Source of the DNA: Dactylis glomerata
Taxonomy: Eukaryota > Streptophyta > Magnoliopsida > Poales > Poaceae
DNA: 64,000 nt
Reading direction: 5' to 3'
Assembly: GCA_007115705.1 (NCBI GenBank)
Contig: QXEO01001819.1
Coordinates: forward strand, 556,487-620,486
Position 1 is the stretch's first letter; each line of letters starts with the position of its first letter. Below, piece by piece: positions 33,137 to 44,730 of the stretch. The position numbers and the translations under genes were made by a program. Below the pieces are notes generated by a model, which was not told the origin of the DNA, ran no database searches, and saw only the letters and a list, made by a program, of their open reading frames with translations.

Positions 33137-34783
33137 TGATACGTCTCCAACGTATCCATAATTTTTGATGCTCCATGCTTGTTTTTACACCATTTGCTTA
33201 GTGTTTTGTTACACTTCGTGGCACTTTTATGCATTTTCCGGAACTAACCTACTAACAAGTCGCCACAGTGCCAGTTCCCTGTTTTCTGCTGTTTTTGTGT
33301 TTTAGAAAAGTTACACAGGAAATATTCTCGGAATTGGACGAAACCAAAGCCAGTCGCCCAGAATTTTACCGAAGCTTCCAGAGAACCGAAGAGGAGACGG
33401 AGTGGGGTCACGAGGTGGCCTCACACCAGGGCGGCGCGGCCAGGGGCTGGGCCGCGCCCCCTATGTGTGAGACCGCCTCGGTCCACTTCTGACGATGCCC
33501 CTTCGCCTATAAAGACCCCCCGACGAGAAAAACCTAAGGGCCCGATCAGTTTTCCAGAACACATCGCGATCCGCCGCCGCCGTCGACTCGAAGAGCGGGA
33601 GGGTCCAGAAGCTCTTTCCGGCACCCTGCCGGAGAGGGGAATTGCCATCGGAGGTCTTCTTCATCGTCATGCTTGCCTCCGGAGCGATGAGTGAGTAGTC
33701 TACCTTGGACTATGGGTCCATAGCAGTAGCTAGATGGTTGTCTTCTCCACCATGTGCTTCATGTTTAGATCTCATGAGCTGCCCTACATGATTGAGATCA
33801 CCGTTATGTAATTCTACATGTTTGGTTTGTTGGGATCCGATGAATATTGGTGTTATGCTTGAGTTGAAGTACTGAAATTTATCTTTTGTTATCTCTATGT
33901 TGTTTATGATCTTGCATGCTCTCCGTTGTTAGTAGCTATCTTCGCCAAGTAGTTGCTAGTGACTCCAAGAGGGGGTACTTATGCTCGATAGTGGGTTCAT
34001 GGCTCTATTTAATCTGGGGGAGTGACAGAACCTCTAAGGTTGTAGATGTGATGTTGCTACTAGGGGGAAAACAACATTCATATGCTTGAGGGCATATGCT
34101 TTGTTTACATTACACACTTTGCTTAATGCAGTTATCTGTTGTTCGCAACTTAATACTTGTGGAGTTCTCGGATTGATTCGCCACAAGTGGATTATTAGTC
34201 ATAGATGCAGTTGGATGGCGGTCTATGTATTTTGTTGTAATGCCCAGAGTAAATCTCATAGTGATCCTCTCATCATATGCACGTTGTCTTTATTCTATCA
34301 ATTGCCCAACTGTAATTTGTTTACCCAGCATGCATTATTTTATCTTATGGAGAGACACCGCTAGTGAACTGTGGACCCTGGTCATATTTCCTTTATATTG
34401 CTATCACCTGTTTACTTTACTCGCACTGTTTACTTTACTCGCATAATATTACTATTTTCCACTCGATACGCTCATTCCTTTGTTTACAGCAAACCGGTGA
34501 GATTGACAACCTCATCGTAAGTTGGGAGCAAAGTATTTGGTTGTGTTGTGTGCAGGTTCCGCATTGCAGCTAGCAATGCAAAGCTTGGACGAGGCGCCCT
34601 ATAAATTGTCCTGAGCTGTCGCAAGCTAGCAAGCATCACCTTCAGTCGTTTGGCTCCTTCCTCTCCTGATCGATAAACCTTGGTTTCTTAACTGAGGGAA
34701 AAACCTTGCTGCTATATTCATCATACCTTCCTCTTGGGGTTCCCAACTGGACGGTGAAAATATAACACCACCGTCACGCATCA
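33137..34783 (+). repeat. 3' LTR of element C
   Basis: 1647 bp, TGATACGTCTCC to CACGCATCA. GC inverted repeat at 33421-33470 and TATAAAG at 33508-33514. It differs from the 5' LTR mainly in the hairpin patch at 34155-34188. Confidence 0.92.
34155..34188 (+). other. Conserved LTR hairpin, copy C 3' LTR (different stem)
   Basis: Arms ACTTGTGG (34155-34162) and CCACAAGT (34181-34188) pair perfectly. Both arms differ from the 5' LTR of the same element, and the loop is also changed. Confidence 0.65.
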
Positions 34784-34788
34784 ACACC

Positions 34789-36828
34789 TCACTACAGCAA
34801 GCAAAACACACATTCACAAGCATAAGCAGGTATCATAACATAATACTAAGCTACTCCAGGTGGTTTCACCCAATTATCAATTTTCAGGATTAAATGGTGA
34901 ATTTAGCAAATAACAAACCCTAATAAGCCATTTGCTAAACTCAGGGAGTTCTATGCAACCAAACCATACAAATAGCATATCAACAGAAAGATGTGATTTT
35001 TCTGAATCCAACAAAAGTGGATTCATCTCATTCTAATTAATAAAACTTTTTCTATGCTTTTTCTAGTGAAAATGGTGGATATTTTGGAAATAAAAATCCC
35101 ATAAATTATCAGTAAGTCAAAAAATTCTTTAAACTTAGGATTAGCAAGCTACTGCAATGCATGACCACTGAAAATTGGTTCCAACTCATTTTCTATTATA
35201 AAAGTTGATAAATAATTTGTTAATGTCAAACAAGCTCTTAATTTGCAATAGTTACTGCAGCAAGTACACAAATTATAGAGGGTTCAAACCACTGTATAAT
35301 GCAAGGTATCTAAACAGGGGTTCCAACAAAATTGGATTCGCCAAATTATGAGTTGTAAAGCTCCAAATTTGGATTTTATAAGAAAAAAACACTCGGTGTA
35401 CAAGATTAATTAGAAGTAATTATACAAAACATATTTTGGTATAGGACCACTTCCATAAGATGTATATTTTAACAAGTAACTCACAAAAATTACAATTTAG
35501 TCATTCTCATACACAGAGAAATTTTGGTGAATTTAGTTCAAGCCGGCACTCTGCAGGATTAACAGATTTGAATAAAGAGATAAAATAAAATAAAAACGAA
35601 ACGGGCCGATTGGAGCAGATCTGGGCAGATCAGGCATGGGCCGGCCTAAACTACTAGGGCGTGGAAGCGGTACGCGGCGTGGTCGCCTTCCTTGATGAAG
35701 AGGAGACGCACAACGGGGGAGCCCTAGCTACGTCGGGACCAAGCGGAAACTCACCGGGAGAGGTCGGTGGTCGGCGGAGATTCTCTAACGATGTGGCGGC
35801 GGGTCGAGACAGAGCGGCGGCGGCATCCTGGGTACGCACCTGCTTCGGGCTTGCATGCATACGCGCCTTGGTCAGCCGCGGCTCCACAAACAAGCAGCGA
35901 CTCCGGCGACCTTCAGAGGGCATCGTTCCGTGTGTTCTGCGTGATAAAAAGGGATCCATTGAGTGCGGAGACAGGATAGAGGAATCTAGGGTCAACAATG
36001 GTGAGAGGTGGAACGGTTGCACCGGCTGCTACCTTCTCCGCCTCAGCTGAGCTTCAAGACGAGCCTGTGCTCACCCTCGTCAACGGAGAAGACCAGAAAG
36101 GAGCTGAAACTTCTTGAGATGGTTCAGAGAGAGCAAATGAGTGAGTCTTAGTGGAGAAGGAAGAGAGAGGGCTTGGGCTCGGGTTTATACTAAGCGCGCC
36201 GGCATACGGTGGACTGAGGGAGAGCGAGATGGTGCAGGTGCCTACAGCGACGCCATTGGCCAGCGGGGCGGTGTGAGGGGTTGAGGCATCATGGACTCGG
36301 CCTAGCAGAAGCAAAACGGGCAAGCAGCATGGGCTATATCAGACTGAAACGGGGAGGATGGTTTGGTAGCTGCAAGTGTTTGATCTCATCTACGGACAGT
36401 GTGGCCGTTGAATGGACACGTAGTAAGCAGAGTGGGTGTCCTGGTAACGTGCCTTGTCTTGCACGTAAAGAGTAGAGGGTTTCGTGTTCTGGTCGGCTCG
36501 GAACGCGGTGCGCGTCCACGGGCAGCTGAGTACCTGGTCAGAGCGATGCGACGGGGCAGCGTACGGGTACTGTAGTCCTCGGGGCTATACAGGCATGCAG
36601 AGAGGAATCCAAGGAGTGCTTGATGGCACAGTTTCAGGGGCTACATCGCTCTACGCCTTCGCATCCAAGATACCACGGCCACCGGAGGATTGCGAGATAA
36701 AGAGAGAAGGGTTTGGGTCCTGGGACTTGTTACGCTGCGGGGTAGGGTTGCATGCTGAGGTGAATAGAGCTAGGGCTCTGATTGGGGGTCGTTTGAGAGA
36801 ATGGTGGATTGTGAGAGTGAGGGAGTAG
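34789..36828. other. Repeat X right part, then a GC-rich promoter-like block
   Basis: 34784 to about 35600 is AT-rich and belongs to repeat X (AATCCAACAAAAGTGGATTCA, compare about 46100). From ~35600 GC content rises. On the minus strand a TATAAAC string (~36190) precedes a CT-rich leader, an ATG at 35959 and a short open frame. That frame starts MDPFLSRRTHGTMPSEGRRS and ends at a possible CAG/GTGCGT donor near 35840. This could be the first exon of a lost gene or part of the repeat. 36330-36828 shows nothing recognisable. Confidence 0.4.
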
Positions 36829-36833
36829 GAGTG

Positions 36834-38374
36834 TGATGTCTACGCACGCGTCTGTTCTTGTAGATAGTGTTGGGCCTCCAAGTGTAGAGGTTTGTAGAAC
36901 AGCAGCAAGTTTCCCTTAAGTGGATCACCCAAGGTTTATCGAACTCAGGGAGGAAGAGGTCAAAGCTATCCCTCTCAAGCAACCCTGCAATTACGATACA
37001 GAAAGTCTCTTGTGTCCCCAACACACCCAATACACTTGTCAGATGTATAGGTGCACTAGTTCGGCGAAGAGATAGTGAAATACAAGTAGTAGTGATGATT
37101 ATAAGTAGTAAATGCAATCTAGAATAAAAATGGCAGCAAGCAAACAAGTAACAAAACAGCAAGTAAACGGTGTGCAATGCTTGGAAACAAGGCCTAGGGA
37201 TCATACTTTCACTAGTGGACACACTCCCAACAAATATAACATAACTGAACAAATAAATAACTTCTCTTCACTATGGTACTCTAAATTACTCTCCTATTGA
37301 ATAACACTAATCATTGCGTAGGGCTACGAAGCACTCCTCAAAGTTCATCAAATACTTGACAAACACCACTCATAGAGATATCCAAATCAAATCACAACTC
37401 AAGATAGATATTATTGCAACTTAGACCAAGTACTAACACGGTGCACACACTGTCAACATTACACTATGAAAGGAGGAATAGATCACTTCAATACTATCAT
37501 AGTGATAATTATTCTCATAATCCATAAAAGATCACAATCGTAGCCTAGACCAAGTACCACCATGATGCACGCACTGTCACCGTTACACCATGGCAGGAGG
37601 AATAGATTACTTTAATAACACACTAGAGTACACATAATGAAGAAGAGTAACATCTACTTGTTCAACATGATACAAAGCTCACGATCACATAAAGATCACA
37701 TCATGGGAGAGAGAGGTGAACCACATAGCTACCGGTAGAGCCCTCAGCCCCGGGGATGAACTACTCCCTCCTCATCATAGGAGACAGCAAGGTTGATGGA
37801 GATGGCGGTGAGGTCGATGGAAGCAGCGGAGACGGCGATGGAGACCGATGGAGATGGCTCCGGGGGCACTTCCCCGTCCCGGCAGGGTGCCGGAACAGAG
37901 ACTTCTGTCCCCCGAAATTTGGCTTCGACGGTGGCGGCGCTGCGAAACTGTTCTAGAAATTTCGCCGACCCCCCTAGGGTTTTCCGTCCCGAGGCTTTAT
38001 ATAGGCGAAGGGGCGTCGTCAGGGGGCTGCCAGGGTGCTCTCACACCTAGGCGGCGCGGCCAGGGCCTAGGCCGTGCCGGCCTGGCATGAGGGCCCCTCG
38101 TGGCCCCACTCCTACTCCTCTTCGGTTCTCTGGAAGCTTCCGGGAAAAATAAGACTTCGGGAACTTGTTTCGTCCAATTCCGAGACTATTTCCTGTGTAT
38201 CACTTCTGAAACACAAAAACAGCAGAAAACAGGGAACTGGCACTGTGGCATCTTGTCAATAGGTTAGTTCCGAAAATCGCATAAAAACGCCACGAAGTAT
38301 AACAAAACACAAGGCAAATGGTGTAAAAACAAGCATGGAGCATCAAAAATTATGGATACGTTTGAGACGTATCA
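36834..38374 (-). repeat. 3' LTR of element D
   Basis: 1541 bp, plus-strand TGATGTCTAC...GACGTATCA. The U3 side matches the A/B/C LTRs, including the TATATAA box near 37998. The rest (R-U5 side, from about 36834 to 37970) is unrelated to them. Confidence 0.92.
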
Positions 38375-40960
38375 GCATCCCCAAGCTTAACTCCTGCTCA
38401 TCCTCGAGTAGGTAAGTGATAACAAAACAAATAATTTTTGAGGTGACATGCACCATCACAATCTTGATCATATAGGTAAAGCATTGAGTGCTGAGATCAA
38501 AGAACTTAAAACATGGGCATGAAAGACATAATCTTGATAATAGAAACTTGGCAACCATGTTATAAACATGCAAATGAACACAAACAAAAGATCATGAAAA
38601 TGAAACAATGAAAGTCAAACGTGTGTTCAAATCATAAGGAAAAACATACAAATAGTTTTCAGCTTGTCCTTCATGGAGAGCAAAACATAAATGCATAGGA
38701 TACCTTCAAGTTTAAGAGGGCGACTAGATACAAATAATTTAGGAACAAGTGAAACCAACAATATGAATCTATCAATGAAAACTTTGGGACAATGCACATT
38801 ATACTAAGAATGACAACTATGCTCTCTTAATGGTGCATAAAGATAGAAGGTGGTGACTCAACATAAAAGTAAAAGAAAGGCCCTTCGCGGAGGGAAGCAG
38901 TGATTAAACATGTGCTAGATCTTTTCATTTGTAAAACAGAGAGATAAAAATTGGTTTTGAGAGGTGGTTGTCTTTGTCAACGACTGGCAATGGGGTTCTT
39001 ACTATCTTCCATACAAAAATGAAGCAAGTTTTTGAGAGAGAGATTGGCACTTTTGTGCTCTTTTTATAAAGCTTGGCACTCCTCCCCACCTTTTTTCCTT
39101 TCTCAAACCATGGCTAACCGATTTCATCGGGTGCCCACCAACATTCACATACCATGGAGGAGTGCCTTTTTTCTTTTTTTCTTTTTTTTTCTTTTTGTAA
39201 TAAGCAATATGGAAGATAGCAAATCCGACCACTACGTCCCCATGAGCTAAAAACAGTGTCACAAAATGAGAACTATTTTGAAGGTTTTTTGAAAGGTAGC
39301 ACATGAAAATTTACTTGGAATGGCTTGCAAATACCATGCATAGGAATTTATAGTGGACACAATGGCAAACTTGGTTTTTAGGAGTTGGATGCACGAGTAG
39401 AGCTCATACTCAGTACAAAATGAGGGCTCGCAAAAGACTGGGAGCGACCAACTAAGAGAGCAATAACGGCCATAATCATGCAGAGCGACAAAGCGACATT
39501 AAAAGAAGCATAAGATGGCATCAAAAGTCAAAAACTAAATGATCATAGAGGCTATAGGCGACTTATTTTGTAGTCAACATGGTGTAAGCATGTGCCAAGT
39601 CAACCCAAATAAAGCATCAAAGGAGAAAACCAAATAAATGCTTCCATATAATAAAAACAACGCATGATTTTTTCAAAGGCTCATTAAGCAATCTCAGTTA
39701 TTTGAGACAAGTCATGCTACAGCAAAACCACTAAGCATACCATCAAAAAGATATCAAGCACGACATGAAAAAGCCTAAGCCGCAGTCTACACAAGCTCCT
39801 TCTTGTACCACTTTTTTGCATAAAGCTTTTTCTCTTTTCCAACACCATTCAAACTTTTTATAAACACCTCTTTTGATGAAAACCAATAAAGATCAGAGGC
39901 AAAAATACACCTTGATGAAAAGATATGACAAGGTCTGAACGAAAATCAAGGCGAAAAATGCAAGCTAAACGCAGTAGCAGAAAAAGAAGAACACTCGGTT
40001 TTTGATAAGAGTGAAAACTAGAGCGTTCTTGGCAAATGAAAAGCGAGTTCATCTCCTCTAAAAGAAACATGATGTGATCTAACCATTTATTGCAGAAAAA
40101 AAACTAAACTAATACTGAAAACAAAAACAACTGACGCTCCAAGAAAAACGCATAGTGCATGAAGCAATAAAAATATAGTGTCTTGAAAGGTGACCTGATT
40201 TTTGCCGATGAAGAAGGGGTGCCTCGGGGGCATCCCCAAGCTTTGACGCTTGTACTTCTTGGATATTTCTTGGGGTGATGCATGGGAATCCCCAAGCTTG
40301 AGCTTTTGTCTGTTCTTCAACTCATCTCATCACTCTCCGATCCCTACACTTGAAAACTTCCTTCATACGAAACTAAACACAAATCTATTAGCAACATTAG
40401 TGTAAGCATAACATATAATCAACCTCTTTTTGCTTCAGGTTTCAACCTAAAACCACCACATATTAAGCATATACTACTGTAGCAACTTCCCCAAAAGTTC
40501 CGTGATCAAAAGAACTCAAAAGAAAGCGATTAAAGCGGCAAACATAAATATTGGCAGAAATCTGTCAAAACAGAACAGCTGACAAAGGTCAAATTTTTGA
40601 GGGGTTTTCTGTTGCTCAAATCAAAAAGTGTTCAACTAAAGAAAGTTTGGATATAACCTGGGGCATATGCACAAGAAATCGCAGGTCCAAAAGATATAGA
40701 GAGAATTTATACGAATTTTTACGGTGCAGCACCGAAAACAGTTTCAGGACAGCAACATCCCCAAATCTTTACCTCACTCAAATTAGAGGCTTCTCTTGGC
40801 ACAACAACGAAATAAAAAAGATAAGGAGCGGTTATTACAGTAGTAATAACTTCCAAGACTCAAATAAAAGAAAAAGTACTGAAAGTAAAACAATGGGTTA
40901 TCTCCCAAGAGTGCTTTTCTTTAACGCCTTTGAGGTAGGCGCAGTAATTTGCAAAGATGC
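38375..40960 (-). other. Element D 3' non-coding region
   Basis: Shares with C and B the joint after the coding region, the T-rich tract (39168-39198, complement of the A-rich tract in C) and the sequence next to the polypurine tract. No supported gene. Confidence 0.7.
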
Positions 40961-41808
40961 TCATGTAGGCGCCATATAAGAGTTTGAGGCAAAGGCGCCA
41001 TATAGGAACTTAAAGCAATAGAGAGCATTAAAAAGCAAGTATGAAACACATTTAAATCTAAACCACTTTCTATGAAAAATAGTCTTGTAAAGAGACAAGT
41101 CATAAAAGCACAAAGTAAAAAGCATAGGAAAGCAAAACAAGTACAACTTCAAGAATTGCAACATAAAGAGGGGAAACTCAATATTGTTGAGATCCATCAA
41201 ACCATGTTTCCCTCTCTCATAATAACTTTCAGTAGCATCATGAATAGAATTAACAATATAACTATCACAAAAAGCATCTCTATCATGAGCCACATGCATA
41301 AAAGAATTAATACTCACCACAGGAACAATAGTAGTAGGAGCAGATTTAACAGAATAATTATTCTCATCACCATAATCATCAAAAACAGGAGGCATATTGT
41401 AATCATAACTAATTTTATCCTCAATAGTAGGTGAACTAAAAATATTATACCCATCATCATAACCATCATAAACTAGAAGTTTAGTATCATCACAAGCTAA
41501 AGAACAACTATTTCGCAAAGCATATTCTTCAAACATATCATCATAAGAAGGAACATCACATATGGGAGATAAAATATTATCAGAACAAACCTTCTCCACT
41601 AAAGCTGGGGGACTAAAAATATCATACTTAACAAACCAGCTTCCCCAAGCTTAGACTTTTCTATAGCATTAGCAATAACGGTGTTCAAAGCATTCATACT
41701 AACAACACTATTAGCATGCAAATTAAGCTCCAAAGGTTTTTCAATTTTCTCTTCAAACACTTCATATCTAAACTCAGGAAAAAGACTACAGAACTCTTTG
41801 TTTTCCAT
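40961..41808 (-). pseudogene. Orphan acidic ORF of element D, frameshifted
   Basis: Starts ATG at 41808, 113 bp inside the primer site, with MENKEFCSLFPEFRYEVFEE. Near 41625 the frame must shift by one base to continue, after which an acidic, Tyr/Asp-rich region follows (CDVPSYDDMFEEYALRNSCS; YDGYDDGYN; MPPVFDDYGDENN). The last ~60 codons are hydrophobic or low-complexity and may not be coding. It holds the position of gag but shows no gag, protease or zinc-knuckle motif, and no clear similarity to the ORF of element C. Function unknown. Confidence 0.5.
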
Positions 41809-41920
41809 TAAGCCTAACTAGTGAAAATAAAAACAAAAAACAAAAAGATGTAATTGCAGAATCTAAAGGAAATAACTTCGAGCACTCACACAGGAGGATG
41901 CGAGTACGTTTTACCTTACC

Positions 41921-41938
41921 TCCCCGACAACGGCGCCA
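41921..41938 (-). other. Primer binding site of element D
   Basis: Minus strand TGGCGCCGTTGTCGGGGA, the Asp-tRNA type with one change, 10 bp inside the 5' LTR. Confidence 0.8.
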
Positions 41939-41948
41939 GAAAAGAGCT

Positions 41949-43488
41949 TGATGTCTATGCACGCATCTATTCTTGTAGATAGTGTTGGGCCTCCAAGTGC
42001 AGAGGTTTCTAGAACAGTAGCAAGTTTCCCTTAAGTGGATCACCCAAGGTTTATCGAACTCAGGGAGGAAGAGGTCAAAGCTATCCCTCTCAAGCAATCC
42101 TGCAATTACGATACAGAAAGTCTCTTGTGTCCCCAACACACCCAATACACTTGTCAGATGTATAGGTGCACTAGTTCGGTGAAGAGATAGTGAAATACAA
42201 GTAGTAGTGATGATTATAAGTAGTAAATGCAATCTGGAATAAAAATGGCAGCAAGCAAACAAGTAACAAAATAGCAAGTAAACGGTGTGCAATGCTTGGA
42301 AACAAGGCCTAGGGATCATACTTTCACTAGTGGACACACTCCCAACAAATATAACATAATTGAACAAATAAATAACTTCTCTTCACTATGGTACTCTGAA
42401 TTACTCTCCTATTGAATAACACTAATCATTGCGTAGGGCTACGAAGCACTCCTCAAAGTTCATCAAGTACTTGACAAACACCACTCATAGAGATATCCAA
42501 ATCAAATCACAACTCAAGATAGATATTATTGCAACTTAGACCAAGTACTAACACGGTGCACACACTGTCAACATTACACCATGAAAGGAGGAATAGATCA
42601 CTTCAATACTATCATAGTGATAATTATTCTCATAATCCATAAAAGATCACAATCGTAGCCTAGACCAAGTACCACCATGATGCACGCACTGTCACCGCTA
42701 CACCATGGCAGGAGGAATAGATTACTTTAATAACACACTAGAGTACACATAATGAAGAAGAGTAACATCTACTTGTTCAACATGATACAAAGCTCACGAT
42801 CACATAAAGATCACATCATGGTAGAGAGAGGTGAACCACATAGCTACCGGTAGAGCCCTCAGCCCCGGGGATGAACTACTCCCTCCTCATCATAGGAGAC
42901 AACAAGGTTGATGGAGATGGCGGTGAGGTCGATGGAAGCAGCGGAGACGGCGATGGAGACCGATGGAGATGGCTCTGGGGCACTTCCCCGTCCCGGCAGG
43001 GTGCCGAAACAGAGACTTCTGTCCCCCGAAATTTGGTTTCGACGGCGGCGGCGCTGCGGAACTGTTCTGGAAATTTCGCCGACCCCCCTAGGGTTTTCCG
43101 TCCCGAGGCTTTATATAGGCGAAGGGGCGTCGTCAGGGGGCTGCCAGGGTGCTCTCACACCTAGGCGGCGCGGCCAGGGCCTGGGCCGCGCCGGCCTGGC
43201 ATGAGGGCCCCTCGTGGCCCCACTCCTACTCCTCTTCGGTTCTCTGGAAGCTTCCGGGAAAAATAAGACTTCAGGAACTTGTTTCGTCCAATTCCGAGAA
43301 TATTTCCCGTGTATCACTTCTGAAACACAAAAACAGCAGAAAATAGAGAACTGGCACTGTGGCATCTTGTCAATAGGTTAGTTCCGAAAATCGCATAAAA
43401 ACGCCACGAAGTGTAACGAAACACAAGGCAAATGGTGTAAAAACAAGCATGGAGCATCAAAAATTATGGATACATTTGAGACGTATCA
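41949..43488 (-). repeat. 5' LTR of element D
   Basis: 1540 bp, nearly identical to 36834-38374; the few differences suggest a comparatively recent insertion. Confidence 0.92.
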
Positions 43489-43493
43489 GAGTG

Positions 43494-44730
43494 CAAATCT
43501 ATGCACAAGTCAGGATGCAGTTGGGTGCGGACTACACCACTTCCCGCATCATCCCACATATCTCCGTCTCGGTCACGATTAGGCGTAAACATAAAGAGCT
43601 GCGGAGCATCATCGGCTATATCCGTCATGCCATTTGCTAAAATTATAACAACGAATTTGTGGGCATATGTGGGTATATGTGAGATAATGGGCACCCGCAT
43701 AAATTTAGCAGGCTCCTGCAGAACACCCACTTAACATATGTGGGATTGTGCGGACATAAGCGGGCCCCCCGCGAGCAGTCCCACCTGCACCCTTATGCAC
43801 AAGATTTGTGGTCGGGCACCCCTCCTATATTCCAACCAAAAGAGACAGGGATAGGTCTGCATATGGGTGTTCAGTAATGAGGTGAGAGAGAGGTGTTGGT
43901 ACTCCTCTTTGCCCTTCCCTGGACGGTCTTCGAAAAGGACTTGGAAGGGAGAGAGAGATAAACGTTGGTAGCACTTTGGTTTGAATCCAAATTCAAACGA
44001 AATTTGAATATTGTTGGAGAGGTGCATAAGGTGTTGGCATGATTTAGAGATGGAAACAAAGCTTAGATAAGAGGAAAGTAGTATGCCAAGTGGTATGCAT
44101 TTTTTTTGGTTCAACACATAACATTTATTTGCAAGGGAAAAGGAGGTTCAATTGAATAGATAGAGAAAGATTTATTTGCATGGAAGACTTTGAATATTTG
44201 TGGAATAGGGGATATCAAATAAAATAAAATAAAAATGTTTGTCTCACGAACCACTCCATCTATTATATTGATCTTGAATTTATTTCAAGACTTAGAAGTA
44301 GAAGGAGAGAGGAACATAGAATGAATATAGGGATGGTTCCCACGTATTCAACCATTGTTGGAAGTCAAGAATTGATAAGAAAGAATTATTAGAGGAGAAA
44401 TATGATTTGATGAGTTCATAGCACCCTGGATCCTATCTTAGCATCATAGTGCTATGGAAGATTTCTAACAATAGGATTTTATTTGGTTCCCGGGGATAAA
44501 TGAAATAGAACCATAGATCATTGTTTTTGTACGGAATGGTAAATCCTCACTTGATACCTAGTTGGTAGACAAAAATAAAATACTCACCTATATATTTAGG
44601 GTTTTCTCAAAATGCACTCAAGCAAACACACAAGTTCACATGCATACACACATACAAATGCAAAAGTTTTTGTCGGTCCTAATTTTTAGCATTCCCACAC
44701 TAGGGTTTTCTGGATTACAAAATGTGGGGT
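43494..44730. other. Unassigned intergenic stretch
   Basis: No supported gene. The first ~320 bp have weakly similar inverted ends (CAAATCTATGCACAAG at 43494 and CTTATGCACAAGATTTG near 43795-43811) that could be an old MITE, but no clear target duplication was found. 43840-44730 is AT-rich. Confidence 0.35.

Larger units (their letters stand above)
28053..34788 (+). mobile_element. Element C: non-autonomous LTR element, plus orientation
   Basis: LTRs at 28058-29705 and 33137-34783, flanked by ACACC (28053-28057, 34784-34788). The interior is about 3.4 kb. It contains two primer-site copies, one orphan ORF (29958-30551) and a long non-coding 3' region ending in a polypurine tract. No gag, protease or polymerase is present. 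The two LTRs are nearly identical apart from one small patch, suggesting a fairly recent insertion. It sits in repeat X. Confidence 0.92.
36829..43493 (-). mobile_element. Element D: non-autonomous LTR element, minus orientation
   Basis: LTRs at 36834-38374 and 41949-43488, flanked by GAGTG (36829-36833, 43489-43493). On the minus strand: 5' LTR, primer site, one acidic ORF (41808-40961, frameshifted), the same 3' non-coding module as B and C, polypurine tract (38388-38375), 3' LTR. It has no gag, protease or polymerase. Solo LTR E belongs to the same family. Confidence 0.92.

Noticed and set aside
43494..43813. MITE with CAAATCT ends
   Set aside because: Inverted ends are weak and no target duplication could be found.
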